Source: Vibrio barjaei
Lineage (GTDB): Bacteria > Pseudomonadota > Gammaproteobacteria > Enterobacterales > Vibrionaceae
DNA: 64,000 nucleotides
Reading direction: 5' to 3'
NCBI RefSeq assembly: GCF_001639065.2
Contig: NZ_LQXO02000012.1
Location: 248,001-312,000 of the forward strand
Shown: positions 32,693-42,967 of the stretch, one piece after another
Numbering within the stretch: position 1 is the first letter of the stretch
Layout: every line of letters begins with the position of its first letter
The notes under the pieces: model-generated
The model's database searches: none
What the model was told of the DNA's origin: nothing
What the model saw: the letters and a program-made list of their open reading frames with translations, nothing else
Made by a program: the position numbers and the translations under genes

Positions 32693-33721
32693 ATGCTAGC
32701 GAATACATTTGATCAATCTATTCAAAACCGAATAGACCAAAAGACCAAGCCACTAGGTGCATTAGGAAAGCTTGAGGACATCGCTTTTCAGTTGGCAAAG
32801 ATTCGAAGCCTCTCATTAGGTCATTTAGCAACCAGTATCGATGTATCAAATCCGCATGTCATCGTATTTGCAGGGGACCATGGTGTAGCCGAGCGAGGAG
32901 TGAGCATTGCACCAAGTGCGGTAACTCAGCAAATGGTGATGAATTTTCTTGCCGGTGGTGCAGCAATTAACTGTTTCTGCCGTGCTAACGCGATAGCTTT
33001 CAACGTTGTAGACTGTGGAATGCTTGAGCCAGTTCCAGATAGTTCAGGCACTTTAGTTTTGAGTCGTTTAGGGTGCGGAACGGATGATTTCTCCTTACAT
33101 CCTGCAATGACGCTTGAACAATCTACACAAGGTATCGAAGCGGGACGGAATATCGTCGCGTCAAAGATTAAAAGTGGCGCGAATATACTCATGTTTGGCG
33201 AAATGGGTATTGGCAATACTAGCTCAGCATCAGCGCTGCTTTGTGCAATCACCGAACTACCAGTAGCACAGAGCGTAGGGCTTGGGACTGGAATTAATGC
33301 CGAGCAGCTGGCATTAAAGCTGGCGTTGGTTCAACAAGGTGTCGATAGAGTGCAGAGCAAATCAGTTATGGAGATCTTGTCCGAACTGGGCGGTTTCGAA
33401 ATTGTTCATATGGTGGGTGGTTTTCTAGAAGCAGCAAAACGACGCGTTCCAGTGTTGGTGGATGGCTTTATCGTTTCCGTCGCAGCGCTTATAGCCGCTA
33501 AATTAGAACCGAGCGTAGAAGATGTTTTACTGTTCTCTCATACCTCTCAAGAGGCAGCGCATCGTTATGTGTTGGAACAATTTAATGCGAAGCCACTTTT
33601 AGACTTGTCGCTAAGATTGGGTGAAGGGACTGGAGCGGCGCTTGCGTATCCACTTATTAAATGTGCGGCTGAGTTTTATAACTCAATGGCAAGCTTCGAG
33701 AGTGCTGGAGTGACGGTGTGA
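32693..33721 (+). CDS. cobT: Nicotinate-nucleotide:dimethylbenzimidazole phosphoribosyltransferase
   Basis: CobT, 342 residues: transfers ribose-phosphate from nicotinate mononucleotide to 5,6-dimethylbenzimidazole to make alpha-ribazole phosphate, the lower ligand of cobalamin. Family motifs are [40 protein letters not shown] [17 protein letters not shown] and, near the end, [13 protein letters not shown] containing the catalytic Glu. ATG follows GAAAGGACAT. First gene of a cobT-cobS-cobU-cobC string; cobT and cobS overlap by 4 bp. Confidence 0.95.
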   Translation: MLANTFDQSIQNRIDQKTKPLGALGKLEDIAFQLAKIRSLSLGHLATSIDVSNPHVIVFAGDHGVAERGVSIAPSAVTQQMVMNFLAGGAAINCFCRANAIAFNVVDCGMLEPVPDSSGTLVLSRLGCGTDDFSLHPAMTLEQSTQGIEAGRNIVASKIKSGANILMFGEMGIGNTSSASALLCAITELPVAQSVGLGTGINAEQLALKLALVQQGVDRVQSKSVMEILSELGGFEIVHMVGGFLEAAKRRVPVLVDGFIVSVAALIAAKLEPSVEDVLLFSHTSQEAAHRYVLEQFNAKPLLDLSLRLGEGTGAALAYPLIKCAAEFYNSMASFESAGVTV

Positions 33722-34506
33722 GTAACATAACCTCTGGCAGGTGGTGGTGTTATCAATGGCAACTGTTTTGTCTCGCTTTGAGTTTTTTTTCACGTTTGCC
33801 GATACCTAAGAACACGCCATATTCTGCTGAACGGATGAATCGATCTGGTCGTTATTTTGCGGTAGTGGGCTTTGTTATTGGGGCATTGTGTGCGCTCGTT
33901 TTTACTGTTGCGAGTGCTGTGCTTCCAGTGTCTGTCGCTGTCGTTATAACAATGGTGTTTAGTTTGCTATTAACGGGGGCATTTCATGAGGATGGCCTCG
34001 CAGATATGGCAGATGGCATTGGCGGTGGAATGACGGTCGAAAAACGGCTGCTTATCATGAAAGACAGCCGACTTGGAACATACGGTGTCAGCACGCTCGT
34101 GATGGTGTTACTGTTAAAGTTCGTCACTCTTGTAGAGCTTGCTAACCACAGCCAATTCATTGCCGCTATTATTCTGGCGTATGTTTTTAGTCGTGCCGTC
34201 GCCGCGTCGTTGATATCGACGATGCCGTATGTGTCTGATCCAGAGGGTAGCAAAAGCAAACCGTTAGCCAATCAACAAACACAAAAAGAGCTTATTTTTC
34301 TAGCCGTGTGTGCACTGCTTCCTGCGGTTTATTGGGGTATGCAAATCACTATTACTTTAGTGATTTGGGCATTCTTGTTTCGAATAGGGTTTAAACGTTG
34401 GCTCATGGCGAGATTAGGTGGATTCACAGGTGACTGCCTTGGCGCTGCGCAACAAATCGTTGAGCTGTCGGTTTACCTTATCTTGCTCGCATACACTGTG
34501 CCATAG
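33718..34506 (+). CDS. cobS: Cobalamin 5'-phosphate synthase
   Basis: CobS/CobV integral membrane enzyme of 262 residues. It joins AdoGDP-cobinamide and alpha-ribazole (phosphate) to make cobalamin (phosphate). The motifs [47 protein letters not shown] (metal-binding Asp/Glu) and [15 protein letters not shown] are diagnostic. Start is GTG overlapping the cobT stop. Several helices fit an inner-membrane location. Confidence 0.95.
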   Translation: MSNITSGRWWCYQWQLFCLALSFFSRLPIPKNTPYSAERMNRSGRYFAVVGFVIGALCALVFTVASAVLPVSVAVVITMVFSLLLTGAFHEDGLADMADGIGGGMTVEKRLLIMKDSRLGTYGVSTLVMVLLLKFVTLVELANHSQFIAAIILAYVFSRAVAASLISTMPYVSDPEGSKSKPLANQQTQKELIFLAVCALLPAVYWGMQITITLVIWAFLFRIGFKRWLMARLGGFTGDCLGAAQQIVELSVYLILLAYTVP

Positions 34507-34515
34507 GAGTAGTCT

Positions 34516-35052
34516 GTGCCAGTAGAATTGATATTAGGTGGAGCTCGCTCAGGCAAATCAAGCTTTGCAGAAAATAGAGTGTCGGAGTTAATTGACGCTA
34601 ATGAGGGACTTACTAAGCATTATGTAGCAACCTCTGAGCCGATTGATAACGAGATGCGTGCTCGTATTGAGCATCACCGTAGCCAACGTGGACTTGGCTG
34701 GCAAGAGTGGGAGTGCCCATTGGCGCTGGCGAAGCAATTATCGATCTTCTCATCGTCGGATGTCGTACTTATTGACTGCCTCACGTTGTGGCTGAACAAC
34801 CAAATTTTCCACTTGGGTGACGATTGTGATGACCTGGGTTTAATGAAGGAAATTGAAACCTTAGTTAGGGCCTTAGCACATTGTGATGCGCATGTAATTG
34901 TGGTGTCGAACGAGGTCGGCTTAGGGGTTGTGCCTATGGGCGAAGTGTCTCGCCTTTTTGTGGATAATGGCGGGCGTATGAACCAACAAATCGCAAAGAT
35001 CGCAGAGAAAGTCGTGTTTGTCGCCGCTGGTTTACCGTTGGTTTTGAAGTAA
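34516..35052 (+). CDS. cobU: Adenosylcobinamide kinase/guanylyltransferase
   Basis: CobU, 178 residues, phosphorylates adenosylcobinamide and transfers GMP to it. P-loop GGARSGKSSFAE at residues 7-18; the GMP-accepting His region IEHHRSQRGLGW; VLIDCLTLWLNN (Walker B); VVSNEVGLGVVPM. Start is GTG with SD AGGAG nine bases before. Operon with cobS and the phosphatase gene. Confidence 0.95.
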   Translation: MPVELILGGARSGKSSFAENRVSELIDANEGLTKHYVATSEPIDNEMRARIEHHRSQRGLGWQEWECPLALAKQLSIFSSSDVVLIDCLTLWLNNQIFHLGDDCDDLGLMKEIETLVRALAHCDAHVIVVSNEVGLGVVPMGEVSRLFVDNGGRMNQQIAKIAEKVVFVAAGLPLVLK

Positions 35053-35080
35053 CTGTGGAGCGGAGTAACAAGGGAAAGTA

Positions 35081-35707
35081 ATGCAGAACATTCTATTGAT
35101 GCGTCACGGCAAAGTATCGGCGCCTCCAGCTTTATACGGTGTAACCGATGTTGAAGTTGCTAAGAATACCAACCTGGACATTGTCTCAGCTTTGGCCGCC
35201 ACACAAATTGATATTCAAAACATCTACTCTTCTCCTTTAAAGCGCTGTGCCATGCTAGCGAAAATGGTAAGTCAAACGATGAATATCGATGTAGTGCATG
35301 TCGATGAATTGGCTGAAATGAACTTTGGCGCCTTTGATGGTGTCCCATTTGATAAGATGAGCAGACAAGATTGGTTGAGCGTCGAGCCGTTTTGGAGTGA
35401 CCCGGTGAACTATCCTCTTCCACAAGCCGAGTCACTAAGTCAATTTAGAGCTCGTGTTCTTCACGGTTGGCACAGCCTTCTAGCATTACTTAGTCAGCCC
35501 AATAAAACAACATTGGTAGTTGCTCATGGGGGTGTAATTCGATTGATTTTAGCGGAAGTTCTTGGTTTAGATTGGACCAATCCAAAGCTCTACTCAACGC
35601 TTGATATTGGCAATGCCTCTATCACCCATTTACAGTTTAATTCCGAGTTCCCTGCGCATGTAAAAGTGAAAACGGTCGGGGCCTCTCTACATTCTTTTAA
35701 GCTATAA
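35081..35707 (+). CDS. cobC: Histidine phosphatase (alpha-ribazole phosphatase-like, CobC)
   Basis: Histidine-phosphatase-superfamily protein of 208 residues. The catalytic motif is LLMRHGKVSAPP (RHG), with the second catalytic histidine in VVAHGGVIRL. Context as the fourth gene of the cobTSU cluster makes alpha-ribazole-5'-phosphate dephosphorylation (CobC) the likely job; phosphoglycerate-mutase-like sugar phosphatases are the alternative by sequence only. SD AGGGAAAG precedes ATG. Confidence 0.82.
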   Translation: MQNILLMRHGKVSAPPALYGVTDVEVAKNTNLDIVSALAATQIDIQNIYSSPLKRCAMLAKMVSQTMNIDVVHVDELAEMNFGAFDGVPFDKMSRQDWLSVEPFWSDPVNYPLPQAESLSQFRARVLHGWHSLLALLSQPNKTTLVVAHGGVIRLILAEVLGLDWTNPKLYSTLDIGNASITHLQFNSEFPAHVKVKTVGASLHSFKL

Positions 35708-35820
35708 CAGTGAGTTACGGCAGCTGTGCCTCGTCGAAGGCAGTCAGCATCCGTTAACTCGGTATCGTGAAATCAACGGTGTTTAGGTTTCGCGAAACGC
35801 TAATACAGGGAAATATCGCA

Positions 35821-37620
35821 ATGAACAAAGTCGTTTGGGATCTATCAATAGCTTATCAAAACCTAGATGATCCAAAAGTAGAGCAAGACATTGCTTTGAT
35901 TCAACGTTCTATTGAATTGTTGAATAGCCATAGTGGTGAACGTCAAAATGTATCAGCGATGCAAAATGCGATTCAAACTATGGAGGCGGCTGGCACTTTG
36001 TTGGCTACCGTGAATACCTTGGCAAATTGCTATGCCTCTACAGATGCGCAAAATACACAAGCCAAACAGTTAATTGGACGTATTGCTCAGCTCAATTCAG
36101 AGCTAGAGCAGGCGTTTACGCCGTATGAAAATACCCTAGCGTTGGCGGAAGTATCATTCATAGAACAAGTTCTAAATCATGATAATCCTTCGGTCTCCGG
36201 GCAAGGTTTCCAAATTGAGTTATTGCAGCGCAAAGCCGAGACTCAACTGAGTATTGAGGAAGAGCAACTGCTTTCAGCGATGCAAGTGGACGGACGCGAT
36301 GCATGGGGCAGGTTATACGATAATATTACTGGCTCACTGACCATTGATATCAAAACCGACTCCGGCTCTGAAACCGTAGGATTTTCAACAGCGGCGAGTC
36401 TCTTGTATGGTGGTGAATTTGCTAAGCAGCAAGCTGCTTGGGAAGGCATTCAATCAGCCATGAAAGCCAATGAAACGTCGTTTGCTGCCATCGTAAATGC
36501 CTTAGCTGGTTGGCGACACAATGAAGGTAAAAAGCGCTCAAAAGCGAAGCAAGAACATTTCTTAGACTCTAGCTTGCGCGAGAATCGTATTCAACGAGAA
36601 ACACTGGATGCGATGATGTCTGCTGCTAATGAGAGTAAAGCAATAGGCCAGAAAGCGGGGAAATTAATGGCTCGCGTTCATGGGCTTGATGCGATGACAC
36701 CTTGGAACCACCTTGCTGCGATGCCACCATTAAACAGTGGAGAAGCGCAAGTCTATTCTTTTGAAGAAGGTATCGCTGTTATTAAAGCCGCATTTGAACA
36801 GGTCGATCCATCCATGGCGGAGTTTGTTCAAACCATGGTTGATAATGGTTGGATTGATGCGGAGCCGTCAAACAACCGCCGTTTAGGCGCGTATTGTACC
36901 AAGCTTGCCGCGACACGCACGCCATTGGTCTTTATGACTTGGGGTGGTAGCCGCTCAGATTCGCTAACGTTAGCCCACGAGCTAGGGCATGCTTTTCACA
37001 ACTGGGTGATGCGTGACTTGCCTCTGTGTCGTACTCACTACCCGATGACTTTGGCAGAAACGGCCTCCATTTTTGCTGAAAACATCGTTCGAGATTACTT
37101 ATTAGCTCAAGCTCAAACCACAGAAGAGAAACTAGAAATGCTGTGGGAGGAGTTATCTTCTGCCTACGCTCTGACGATTAATATTCCAGTGCGCTATGAG
37201 TTTGAAAAAGCCTTCTATGAAGCCCGAGAAACAAGTGAGTTGGACGCTAAGCAACTGTGCGAACTTATGTCGAGTACATGGCGTGATTGGTATGGTGATT
37301 CTATGTCAGGAACCGACCCTTATTTCTGGGCGAGCAAGCTGCATTTCAGCATCTCCGAACTGAGTTTCTACAACTATCCATATTTATTTGGTTATCTGTT
37401 TAGCCAGGGTGTTTATGCACAGCGTACAACCAAAGGAGAGGCATTCTTTCCTGACTATGTTTCCTTGTTACGAGATACAGGGTCTTATTTAGCTGAAGAG
37501 GTGGTGTTGAAGCACATGGGTAAAGACCTCACTCAAGCCTCATTTTGGAATGAAGGAATGGCTAAGTTGGCGTTGAAAGTGGATGAATTTGAATCTTTGC
37601 TGGATAGCCTAGAAAGTTAA
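35821..37620 (+). CDS. M3-family oligoendopeptidase (PepF-like)
   Basis: Zinc metallopeptidase of about 599 residues. The active site HELGHAFHN carries HExxH, with the third zinc ligand Glu about 25 residues on, in TLAETASIFAEN. The ATG at 35821 follows ACAGGGAAATATC; the GTG at 35767 is an upstream alternative. It cleaves short peptides in the cytoplasm. It stands between the cob genes and astE and shows no obvious functional tie to B12. Confidence 0.9.
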   Translation: MNKVVWDLSIAYQNLDDPKVEQDIALIQRSIELLNSHSGERQNVSAMQNAIQTMEAAGTLLATVNTLANCYASTDAQNTQAKQLIGRIAQLNSELEQAFTPYENTLALAEVSFIEQVLNHDNPSVSGQGFQIELLQRKAETQLSIEEEQLLSAMQVDGRDAWGRLYDNITGSLTIDIKTDSGSETVGFSTAASLLYGGEFAKQQAAWEGIQSAMKANETSFAAIVNALAGWRHNEGKKRSKAKQEHFLDSSLRENRIQRETLDAMMSAANESKAIGQKAGKLMARVHGLDAMTPWNHLAAMPPLNSGEAQVYSFEEGIAVIKAAFEQVDPSMAEFVQTMVDNGWIDAEPSNNRRLGAYCTKLAATRTPLVFMTWGGSRSDSLTLAHELGHAFHNWVMRDLPLCRTHYPMTLAETASIFAENIVRDYLLAQAQTTEEKLEMLWEELSSAYALTINIPVRYEFEKAFYEARETSELDAKQLCELMSSTWRDWYGDSMSGTDPYFWASKLHFSISELSFYNYPYLFGYLFSQGVYAQRTTKGEAFFPDYVSLLRDTGSYLAEEVVLKHMGKDLTQASFWNEGMAKLALKVDEFESLLDSLES

Positions 37621-37807
37621 GAAAGCCTGAAACGTCTGTGGTGATAGGGTAGTTATGTCACCACATGCGTAGTGCTCAACATTGATTTTTCGGTAAAATA
37701 GGTGTTTTGCCTTAAAGTTACGAGACTTACTTCGATAAACGCGATCATATCCGTATAAATTTATTGAATGTTTCATTACCATACCGCTGTTAGATAGGGA
37801 GCAGCGC

Positions 37808-38836
37808 ATGACGAAATCGCTTTTTCGCCAGTCATTTCTGAAAGATACATTGGAAACCGAAACTGAGTTCACTGCAAAATCGCTGAACACTCCAGATGGA
37901 GTGAAAATGGAACTGAGTTATCGTGGGGTATTAGAAGTTACCCCAAAACATCTAGATAAAGACAGTAAACACATCATAATTTCATGTGGCATCCATGGTG
38001 ACGAAACAGCACCGATGGAACTGGTCAGTAAAATGGTGGAAGACATAGAATCGGGCTTTTTGAAGCTGAATGCTCGTTGTCTGTTTATCATTGCTCATCC
38101 AGAGGCTACCAACCGACATACGCGTTTTATTGATGAGAATCTAAATCGATTATTCGGTAGTAAAGAACACGCGGTAAACCGTGAGGTGGCAATTGCTAAA
38201 CACTTGAGATTATTAGTCGATAAGTTTTATCAAGGAACAGAAGAGGCAAGTCGCTGGCACTTGGATCTTCACTGTGCGATTCGTGAATCAAAACACTACT
38301 CTTTTGTCGTTAGCCCTCGCTCACGACATGCGGTAAGAAGCAAGGCTCTGTTTGATTACGTCGCGAGCGCTCATATGGATGCGGTGCTGTTATCCAATGC
38401 GCCGTCGAGCACGTTTAGTTGGTTCTCCGCCGAAAATTATGGCGCACAAGCATTAACAATGGAGCTTGGTCGTGTAGCGCGAATTGGCGAAAACGAACTG
38501 GAAAAATTGCTTGCGTTTGATATTGCCACTCGAGATCTGTTATCTGAAGAAACACCAGAGCATTTAGCGAAGCAGCCAGTCATTTATCGTGTGTCACGCA
38601 CTGTAGTTCGTCACCATGATGATTTTGGCTTCTTGTTTGATGATGATGTTGAGAACTTTACAGAGTTTAAACATGGTGAAGTCTTTGGTCATGACGGAGA
38701 TAAACCTTTAATGGCTAAGAACGATCATGAAGCGATTGTTTTTCCTAATCGGAAAGTAGTAATTGGCCAACGCGCTGCCTTGATGGTGGTAAAAGTGGCA
38801 ACTCGCTATGAGGATGACCAGCTGGTCTACGATTGA
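37808..38836 (+). CDS. astE: Succinylglutamate desuccinylase
   Basis: AstE, 342 residues, last step of arginine catabolism by the arginine succinyltransferase route: N-succinylglutamate to glutamate and succinate. Zinc-site motifs: IISCGIHGDETAPMELV (His and Glu), LFIIAHPEATNRHTRFIDENLNRLF and WHLDLHCAIRESKHY (third His). No other ast genes adjoin it, so in this organism astE is separated from the astCADB block. SD is weak (AGGGAGCAGCGC). Confidence 0.9.
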   Translation: MTKSLFRQSFLKDTLETETEFTAKSLNTPDGVKMELSYRGVLEVTPKHLDKDSKHIIISCGIHGDETAPMELVSKMVEDIESGFLKLNARCLFIIAHPEATNRHTRFIDENLNRLFGSKEHAVNREVAIAKHLRLLVDKFYQGTEEASRWHLDLHCAIRESKHYSFVVSPRSRHAVRSKALFDYVASAHMDAVLLSNAPSSTFSWFSAENYGAQALTMELGRVARIGENELEKLLAFDIATRDLLSEETPEHLAKQPVIYRVSRTVVRHHDDFGFLFDDDVENFTEFKHGEVFGHDGDKPLMAKNDHEAIVFPNRKVVIGQRAALMVVKVATRYEDDQLVYD

Positions 38837-38881
38837 TCGAAAAACAGTGGCGTTCTGCATCGCCGCTGTTATGCTTCTCAA

Positions 38882-39880
38882 ATGGAATTCAATCAGTTAC
38901 TGAATCAAAACCAAAGACGCTGGCGCAAATTAATTATTGCGATGACTGGCGTCTTAGTTATTTTTGCGTTACTCCACCTATCGGTTGGAGAGCTTTTTAT
39001 TAATCCTTTCTCACCTCAGACCGCACTTGAGTCTCGTCTTCTCTACGATTTGCGTTTGCCACGACTGCTTGCTGCCGCTGCGATTGGAGCCGCGCTCGCG
39101 CTCTCAGGTGCATCATTGCAAGTGTTGTTAGGTAATGTACTCGCCGAACCTGGTGTTCTTGGTATTTCAGGCGGTGCCAGTCTAGGGATGGTGATTATTT
39201 TGTTTGCTTTTCCCGCGGCTGCGACGCCACTAGGCTTTATGTTATCTGGGGTGGTAGGGGCACTTGGCTTCACCTTGATATTGGTGAGTATGGCCAAAAC
39301 CATGAGATTGACAACAACTCGACTGTTATTAGTTGGTGTCGCACTTGGAATTCTATCTAGCGCGGTGGTGACTTGGGCGTTCTACTTCAGTGACGAGCTT
39401 AGTATTCGCCAGTTAATGTACTGGTTGATGGGAAGCGTCGGCGGGGTAAGTTGGTATCAGCATGTTCTCACGGTATTAATGATTCCAATAGGTATCTGGC
39501 TATGCCTTCAAGGTAAGGTTTTGGATAAGTTGATGGTAGGAGAAGTGCACGCTAAGCAATTGGGTGTAGATGTAAATCGCGTCCGTTGGCAACTTATCCT
39601 TTGCGTATCGCTGTTGGTTGGTGGTTCGGTTGCTTTAGGTGGTGTGATTAGCTTCGTTGGATTAGTTGTCCCGCATCTACTTCGCTTGGCTTTCGGCACT
39701 GAAAACCGCTATCTGTTGCCATTGTCTGCGGTAACGGGAGCAACATTGTTGGTGATCTCTGACATACTTGCGCGACTAGTACTGGATTCTGCGGAGCTAC
39801 CAGTTGGAGTGATGACCACGACAATAGGAGCGCCAATCTTTATTTGGATGCTGGTGAAGAGTCATGATTCAAGTTCATAA
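38882..39880 (+). CDS. btuC: Vitamin B12 ABC transporter permease
   Basis: BtuC-type permease of the FecCD family, 332 residues and about ten helices. [47 protein letters not shown] is the family core, with [24 protein letters not shown] later. With BtuD it moves cobalamin/cobinamide through the inner membrane; the periplasmic BtuF gene is not in this window. Its 3' end overlaps btuD by 17 bp. Next to the cob genes it fits a corrinoid salvage role. Confidence 0.9.
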   Translation: MEFNQLLNQNQRRWRKLIIAMTGVLVIFALLHLSVGELFINPFSPQTALESRLLYDLRLPRLLAAAAIGAALALSGASLQVLLGNVLAEPGVLGISGGASLGMVIILFAFPAAATPLGFMLSGVVGALGFTLILVSMAKTMRLTTTRLLLVGVALGILSSAVVTWAFYFSDELSIRQLMYWLMGSVGGVSWYQHVLTVLMIPIGIWLCLQGKVLDKLMVGEVHAKQLGVDVNRVRWQLILCVSLLVGGSVALGGVISFVGLVVPHLLRLAFGTENRYLLPLSAVTGATLLVISDILARLVLDSAELPVGVMTTTIGAPIFIWMLVKSHDSSS

Positions 39881-40619
39881 CCTAACTATTGGCACTAGGT
39901 TACTGCCATTGACAATAGACATCCCAACGGGACAACTAACGCATGTGATTGGTCCGAACGGGAGTGGCAAAAGCACTTTACTAGCAGCTTTAGCTGGTGT
40001 GATTGACTATCAAGGTGACATTGTTATCGAAGGTACGGCGCTGTCGACCTTATCTCTTCCAGATATCGCATTAACGCGAGCGTATCTCAGTCAATCAGCT
40101 CGCCCAGCGTTCAATATGCCCGTTTATCAGTTTCTTTCATTATCTATTCCTGCAAATTGTAGAGATGACAGCGAAGAGGTAAATCACGCCATTCTATCTA
40201 TTGTTGAACTGCTTAATCTGGATACCATGTTGAGTCGTACAGTTCATCATTTATCTGGTGGGGAGTGGCAGCGAGTGCGGTTAGCGGCTTGCTGTCTGCA
40301 AGTGTGGAAACCTATTAACCCATTAGCCAAATATCTAATTCTGGACGAACCAGCGGCCCCACTTGATATTGGGCAGGAAAAATACCTTCATAGACTCATA
40401 GATCTTGTAACTGGACAGGGTACAACTGTCGTTGTGGCGAATCACGATCTTAACGTGACTTTGAGAAGGGCGGACAATGTTGTGCTATTAAGCAATGGTG
40501 TACTCGAAGCGGTAGGGAGTAGCCAGCGTGTTCTGACGGTTGAGAACATCAACTCGGTATACAGGACTAATGTGCAAAAGCTCGAACATAACGGTAAAGC
40601 TTATCTCATTTTTGAATGA
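39864..40619 (+). CDS. btuD: Vitamin B12 ABC transporter ATP-binding protein
   Basis: BtuD, 251 residues. Walker [10 protein letters not shown] (residues 31-39), signature [12 protein letters not shown], Walker B YLILDEP and switch [18 protein letters not shown]. It overlaps the end of btuC, so the two are translated together. Energises corrinoid uptake. Confidence 0.9.
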   Translation: MIQVHNLTIGTRLLPLTIDIPTGQLTHVIGPNGSGKSTLLAALAGVIDYQGDIVIEGTALSTLSLPDIALTRAYLSQSARPAFNMPVYQFLSLSIPANCRDDSEEVNHAILSIVELLNLDTMLSRTVHHLSGGEWQRVRLAACCLQVWKPINPLAKYLILDEPAAPLDIGQEKYLHRLIDLVTGQGTTVVVANHDLNVTLRRADNVVLLSNGVLEAVGSSQRVLTVENINSVYRTNVQKLEHNGKAYLIFE

Positions 40620-40678
40620 TTAATGATGCCGTTAATACAATGACCAGCGCCATTTTAGCAAATACCCTCATCACCGTA

Positions 40679-40706
40679 ATAGGTTAGCTTTGTGCAGCTA
40701 ACCTAT
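40679..40706. terminator. Inverted repeat between convergent genes
   Basis: A perfect 11-bp stem ATAGGTTAGCT / AGCTAACCTAT around a six-base loop, between btuD and the convergent small membrane gene. There is no T-run on either side, so it may be a weak two-way terminator. Confidence 0.5.
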
Positions 40707-40739
40707 GCCTAGCTTAATGATTGAACTTAAGGGTTAACA

Positions 40740-40940
40740 TTAGTGGTAGAGAGTAACGATAAGCGCAACAATGGATAAAATGGATGGAATAGCGATCCCC
40801 AAAACCATCACTTTCAGTTTCATCCAGTACAATCTTGATTCATATCTCCGAGTTTGCTCCAGTAAGTATAAAAGGCGATCTAACTTCATATCTTCATCAC
40901 CAAAATAGGCAGCGAGTTCTTCGTCATAACGTAAGCTCAT
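40740..40940 (-). CDS. Small single-helix membrane protein, unknown
   Basis: About 66 residues from the ATG at 40940, which follows a GGGAGAATT ribosome-binding site (the earlier ATG at 40955 forms part of that SD). A charged N-terminal part (YDEELAAYFGDEDMKLDRLLYLLEQTRRYESR) looks helical or coiled coil, followed by one C-terminal transmembrane helix (VMVLGIAIPSILSIVALIVTLY). It lies 22 bp downstream of the SulP gene on the same strand and may be co-transcribed. Family not recognised. Confidence 0.6.
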   Translation of the reverse strand: MSLRYDEELAAYFGDEDMKLDRLLYLLEQTRRYESRLYWMKLKVMVLGIAIPSILSIVALIVTLYH

Positions 40941-40961
40941 TATAAATTCTCCCATTGATGA

Positions 40962-42449
40962 TTAGTGACCAAATGTCATTGTTAAAAAGTTAGGGTTATC
41001 ATATTTACCGTATTTTTTCACCAGAGCTTCGGTTTGAGGGTTCATCCCAATGACCTCAACTTGATTACCAAGTTTAGAAAAACGTAAAACCACTCTATCT
41101 AAGGCATCTACCGCGGTAATATCCCAAAAGTGAGCATCTGATAAGTCGATTGTGACCACAGGATGGTCATTGTCATAACTAAACATATCAAGAAAGTCGT
41201 AGGCTGATGCAAAGAAAATCTGCCCATGAACCTTATGGGTAATATGCTCTCCATCAACAATCACTTCGTCGACTACATCCATGATGGAGATACTGGCATT
41301 GGCGTAAAAGACGGACGCCAAAAGTACGCCAACTAGCACGCCAATGGCGAGATTATGTGTCATAACCACGGATACCACTGTTGCCAGCATGATGACATTG
41401 GATTGAAGTGGGTGATGTTTTATCTCGACCAGAGATTTCCAAGAGAAGGTGGAAATGGAAACCATAATCATCACAGCGACAAGCGCAGCCATTGGGATTT
41501 GTTTCAAGAAGTCGCCGAGAAAGACCACCATTACTAGCAATGCAACGCCGGCAAATAAGGTGGAAAGTCGAGTTCTTCCTCCTGATTTCATGTTAACCAT
41601 AGACTGACCAATCATGGCACAACCAGCCATGCCGCCGAGTAACCCCGAAATTATGTTGGCAATACCTTGACCCTTGCACTCTCTGTTCTTATCACTGGTT
41701 GAATCGGTGTAATCGTCAATGATGGTGGCTGTCATTAGTGACTCCAACACGCCAACCACTGCCAAGGCAAGTGAATACGGGAAGATGATTTGCAGCGTTT
41801 CTAAGTTAAATGGAATGTCAGGTAGCAAGAACACTGGCAAAGTATTAGGCAGTTCACCCATATCACCAACGGTTCTGACGTCAAAACCTAGGTAGGTACT
41901 GATTAGGGTAATTGTGACAATACACACCAAAGGAGAGGGTAACGCCTTGCCAATTTTGGGGATCAAAGGAAGCAAATAGATGATGCCTAGTCCTGCTAGT
42001 GTCAGTGCGTACACGTGCCATGTCACATCGGTCAACTCAGGCAACTGTGCCATGAAGATCAAAATGGCCAGCGCATTGATAAACCCCGTAATGATCGACT
42101 TTGCGATAAATCGCATCAGGTTGCCCAGTTTAAGCCAACCAATCACATACTGCATCACTCCAGTTAACAGGGTAGCTGCTAAAAGGTAATCCAAACCGTG
42201 GTTTTTAACCAAAGAGGTCATCAATAAAGCCATGGCTCCTGTTGCCGCTGAGACCATGCCCGGTCTTGCGCCGGTAAAAGCGATGACGACACAGATACTA
42301 AACGAGGCATACAAGCCTACTTTAGGATCCAATCCTGCAATAATCGAAAAGGCAATGGCCTCTGGAATCAATGCTAGGGCAACAACAATGCCTGCTAAGA
42401 GATCGTTGCTGATGTTACTAAACCACTCTTCTTTACTAAAAACTGCCAT
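40962..42449 (-). CDS. SulP-family anion transporter with STAS domain
   Basis: SLC26/SulP transporter of about 495 residues from the ATG at 42449. The membrane part has ~12-14 helices with [31 protein letters not shown], then [28 protein letters not shown]. The C-terminal STAS domain (about residues 390-495) includes [27 protein letters not shown]. Members carry sulfate, bicarbonate or organic anions; which one is not evident here. The ~390 bp upstream of it are unusually structured (separate entry). Confidence 0.88.
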   Translation of the reverse strand: MAVFSKEEWFSNISNDLLAGIVVALALIPEAIAFSIIAGLDPKVGLYASFSICVVIAFTGARPGMVSAATGAMALLMTSLVKNHGLDYLLAATLLTGVMQYVIGWLKLGNLMRFIAKSIITGFINALAILIFMAQLPELTDVTWHVYALTLAGLGIIYLLPLIPKIGKALPSPLVCIVTITLISTYLGFDVRTVGDMGELPNTLPVFLLPDIPFNLETLQIIFPYSLALAVVGVLESLMTATIIDDYTDSTSDKNRECKGQGIANIISGLLGGMAGCAMIGQSMVNMKSGGRTRLSTLFAGVALLVMVVFLGDFLKQIPMAALVAVMIMVSISTFSWKSLVEIKHHPLQSNVIMLATVVSVVMTHNLAIGVLVGVLLASVFYANASISIMDVVDEVIVDGEHITHKVHGQIFFASAYDFLDMFSYDNDHPVVTIDLSDAHFWDITAVDALDRVVLRFSKLGNQVEVIGMNPQTEALVKKYGKYDNPNFLTMTFGH

Positions 42450-42816
42450 ATAAATGAGTTCTGTCCTAATTATTAAATTGTAAAAAGCCAATTTCGTTTT
42501 GCGCGAGCGCAAGTACGAGTTTGTCGTTTAGAACCTAAGTTCTTCTTGTTTCGGCTGTCGCCGAGCGTTCATTTTTGGGATTTTGTAGTCACAACCAGAT
42601 ATCTGGGACGATACCTAGTCGCAGTGAGTAATCGTGTAATTACTTACATGCCGTGACCAATGCTGTGTTGACTTCAAAAAGGCAAAGATGCCTCAATCTG
42701 TCTGCGTATAGCTGTGACGCTTGGGAGAGCGCCGACAAGAGTTATTCGATAGCGCTAAGGCATTAAACTTGCGTTAGTTTTTATAAACTTGCATTAGTTT
42801 TTGCCTTGGTATCGAA
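42450..42816 (-). promoter_or_regulatory. Structured leader/control region upstream of the SulP gene
   Basis: Several small hairpins occur in this sequence, read on the minus strand: TTGCG/CGCAA around CTCG, AGAAC/GTTCT, TCGGC/GCCGA, the palindrome CCAGATATCTGG, and an attenuator-like AGGCA/TGCCT followed by TTTTG (42680-42693, T-run at 42676-42679). Further upstream two 20-bp tandem repeats (42764-42783 and 42784-42803, 18 of 20 identical) sit inside inverted repeats TTCGATA / TATCGAA (42745-42751, 42810-42816) and AAGGCA / TGCCTT. I see no matching named riboswitch. It may be an attenuated leader controlling SulP. Confidence 0.45.
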
Positions 42817-42923
42817 TGGCTGGCATTGTACGCTCATCTCGTTATGTGCATAGATGCTCAATCATAACTTCCAGTTTTGATAGGTAGAAATAAAACGAAT
42901 GGGTGAATGACTCTAAGAGAAAA

Positions 42924-42950
42924 AAATGGCTATCGCAAGGATAGCCATTT
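42924..42950 (-). terminator. Terminator after the MazG-like gene
   Basis: Perfect 11-bp stem AAATGGCTATC / GATAGCCATTT with a five-base loop; on the minus strand it is followed by TTTCTCTT. It lies 18 bases beyond the stop of the pyrophosphohydrolase-like gene. Confidence 0.9.
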
Positions 42951-42967
42951 AAAGAGAGTTATTCGGT

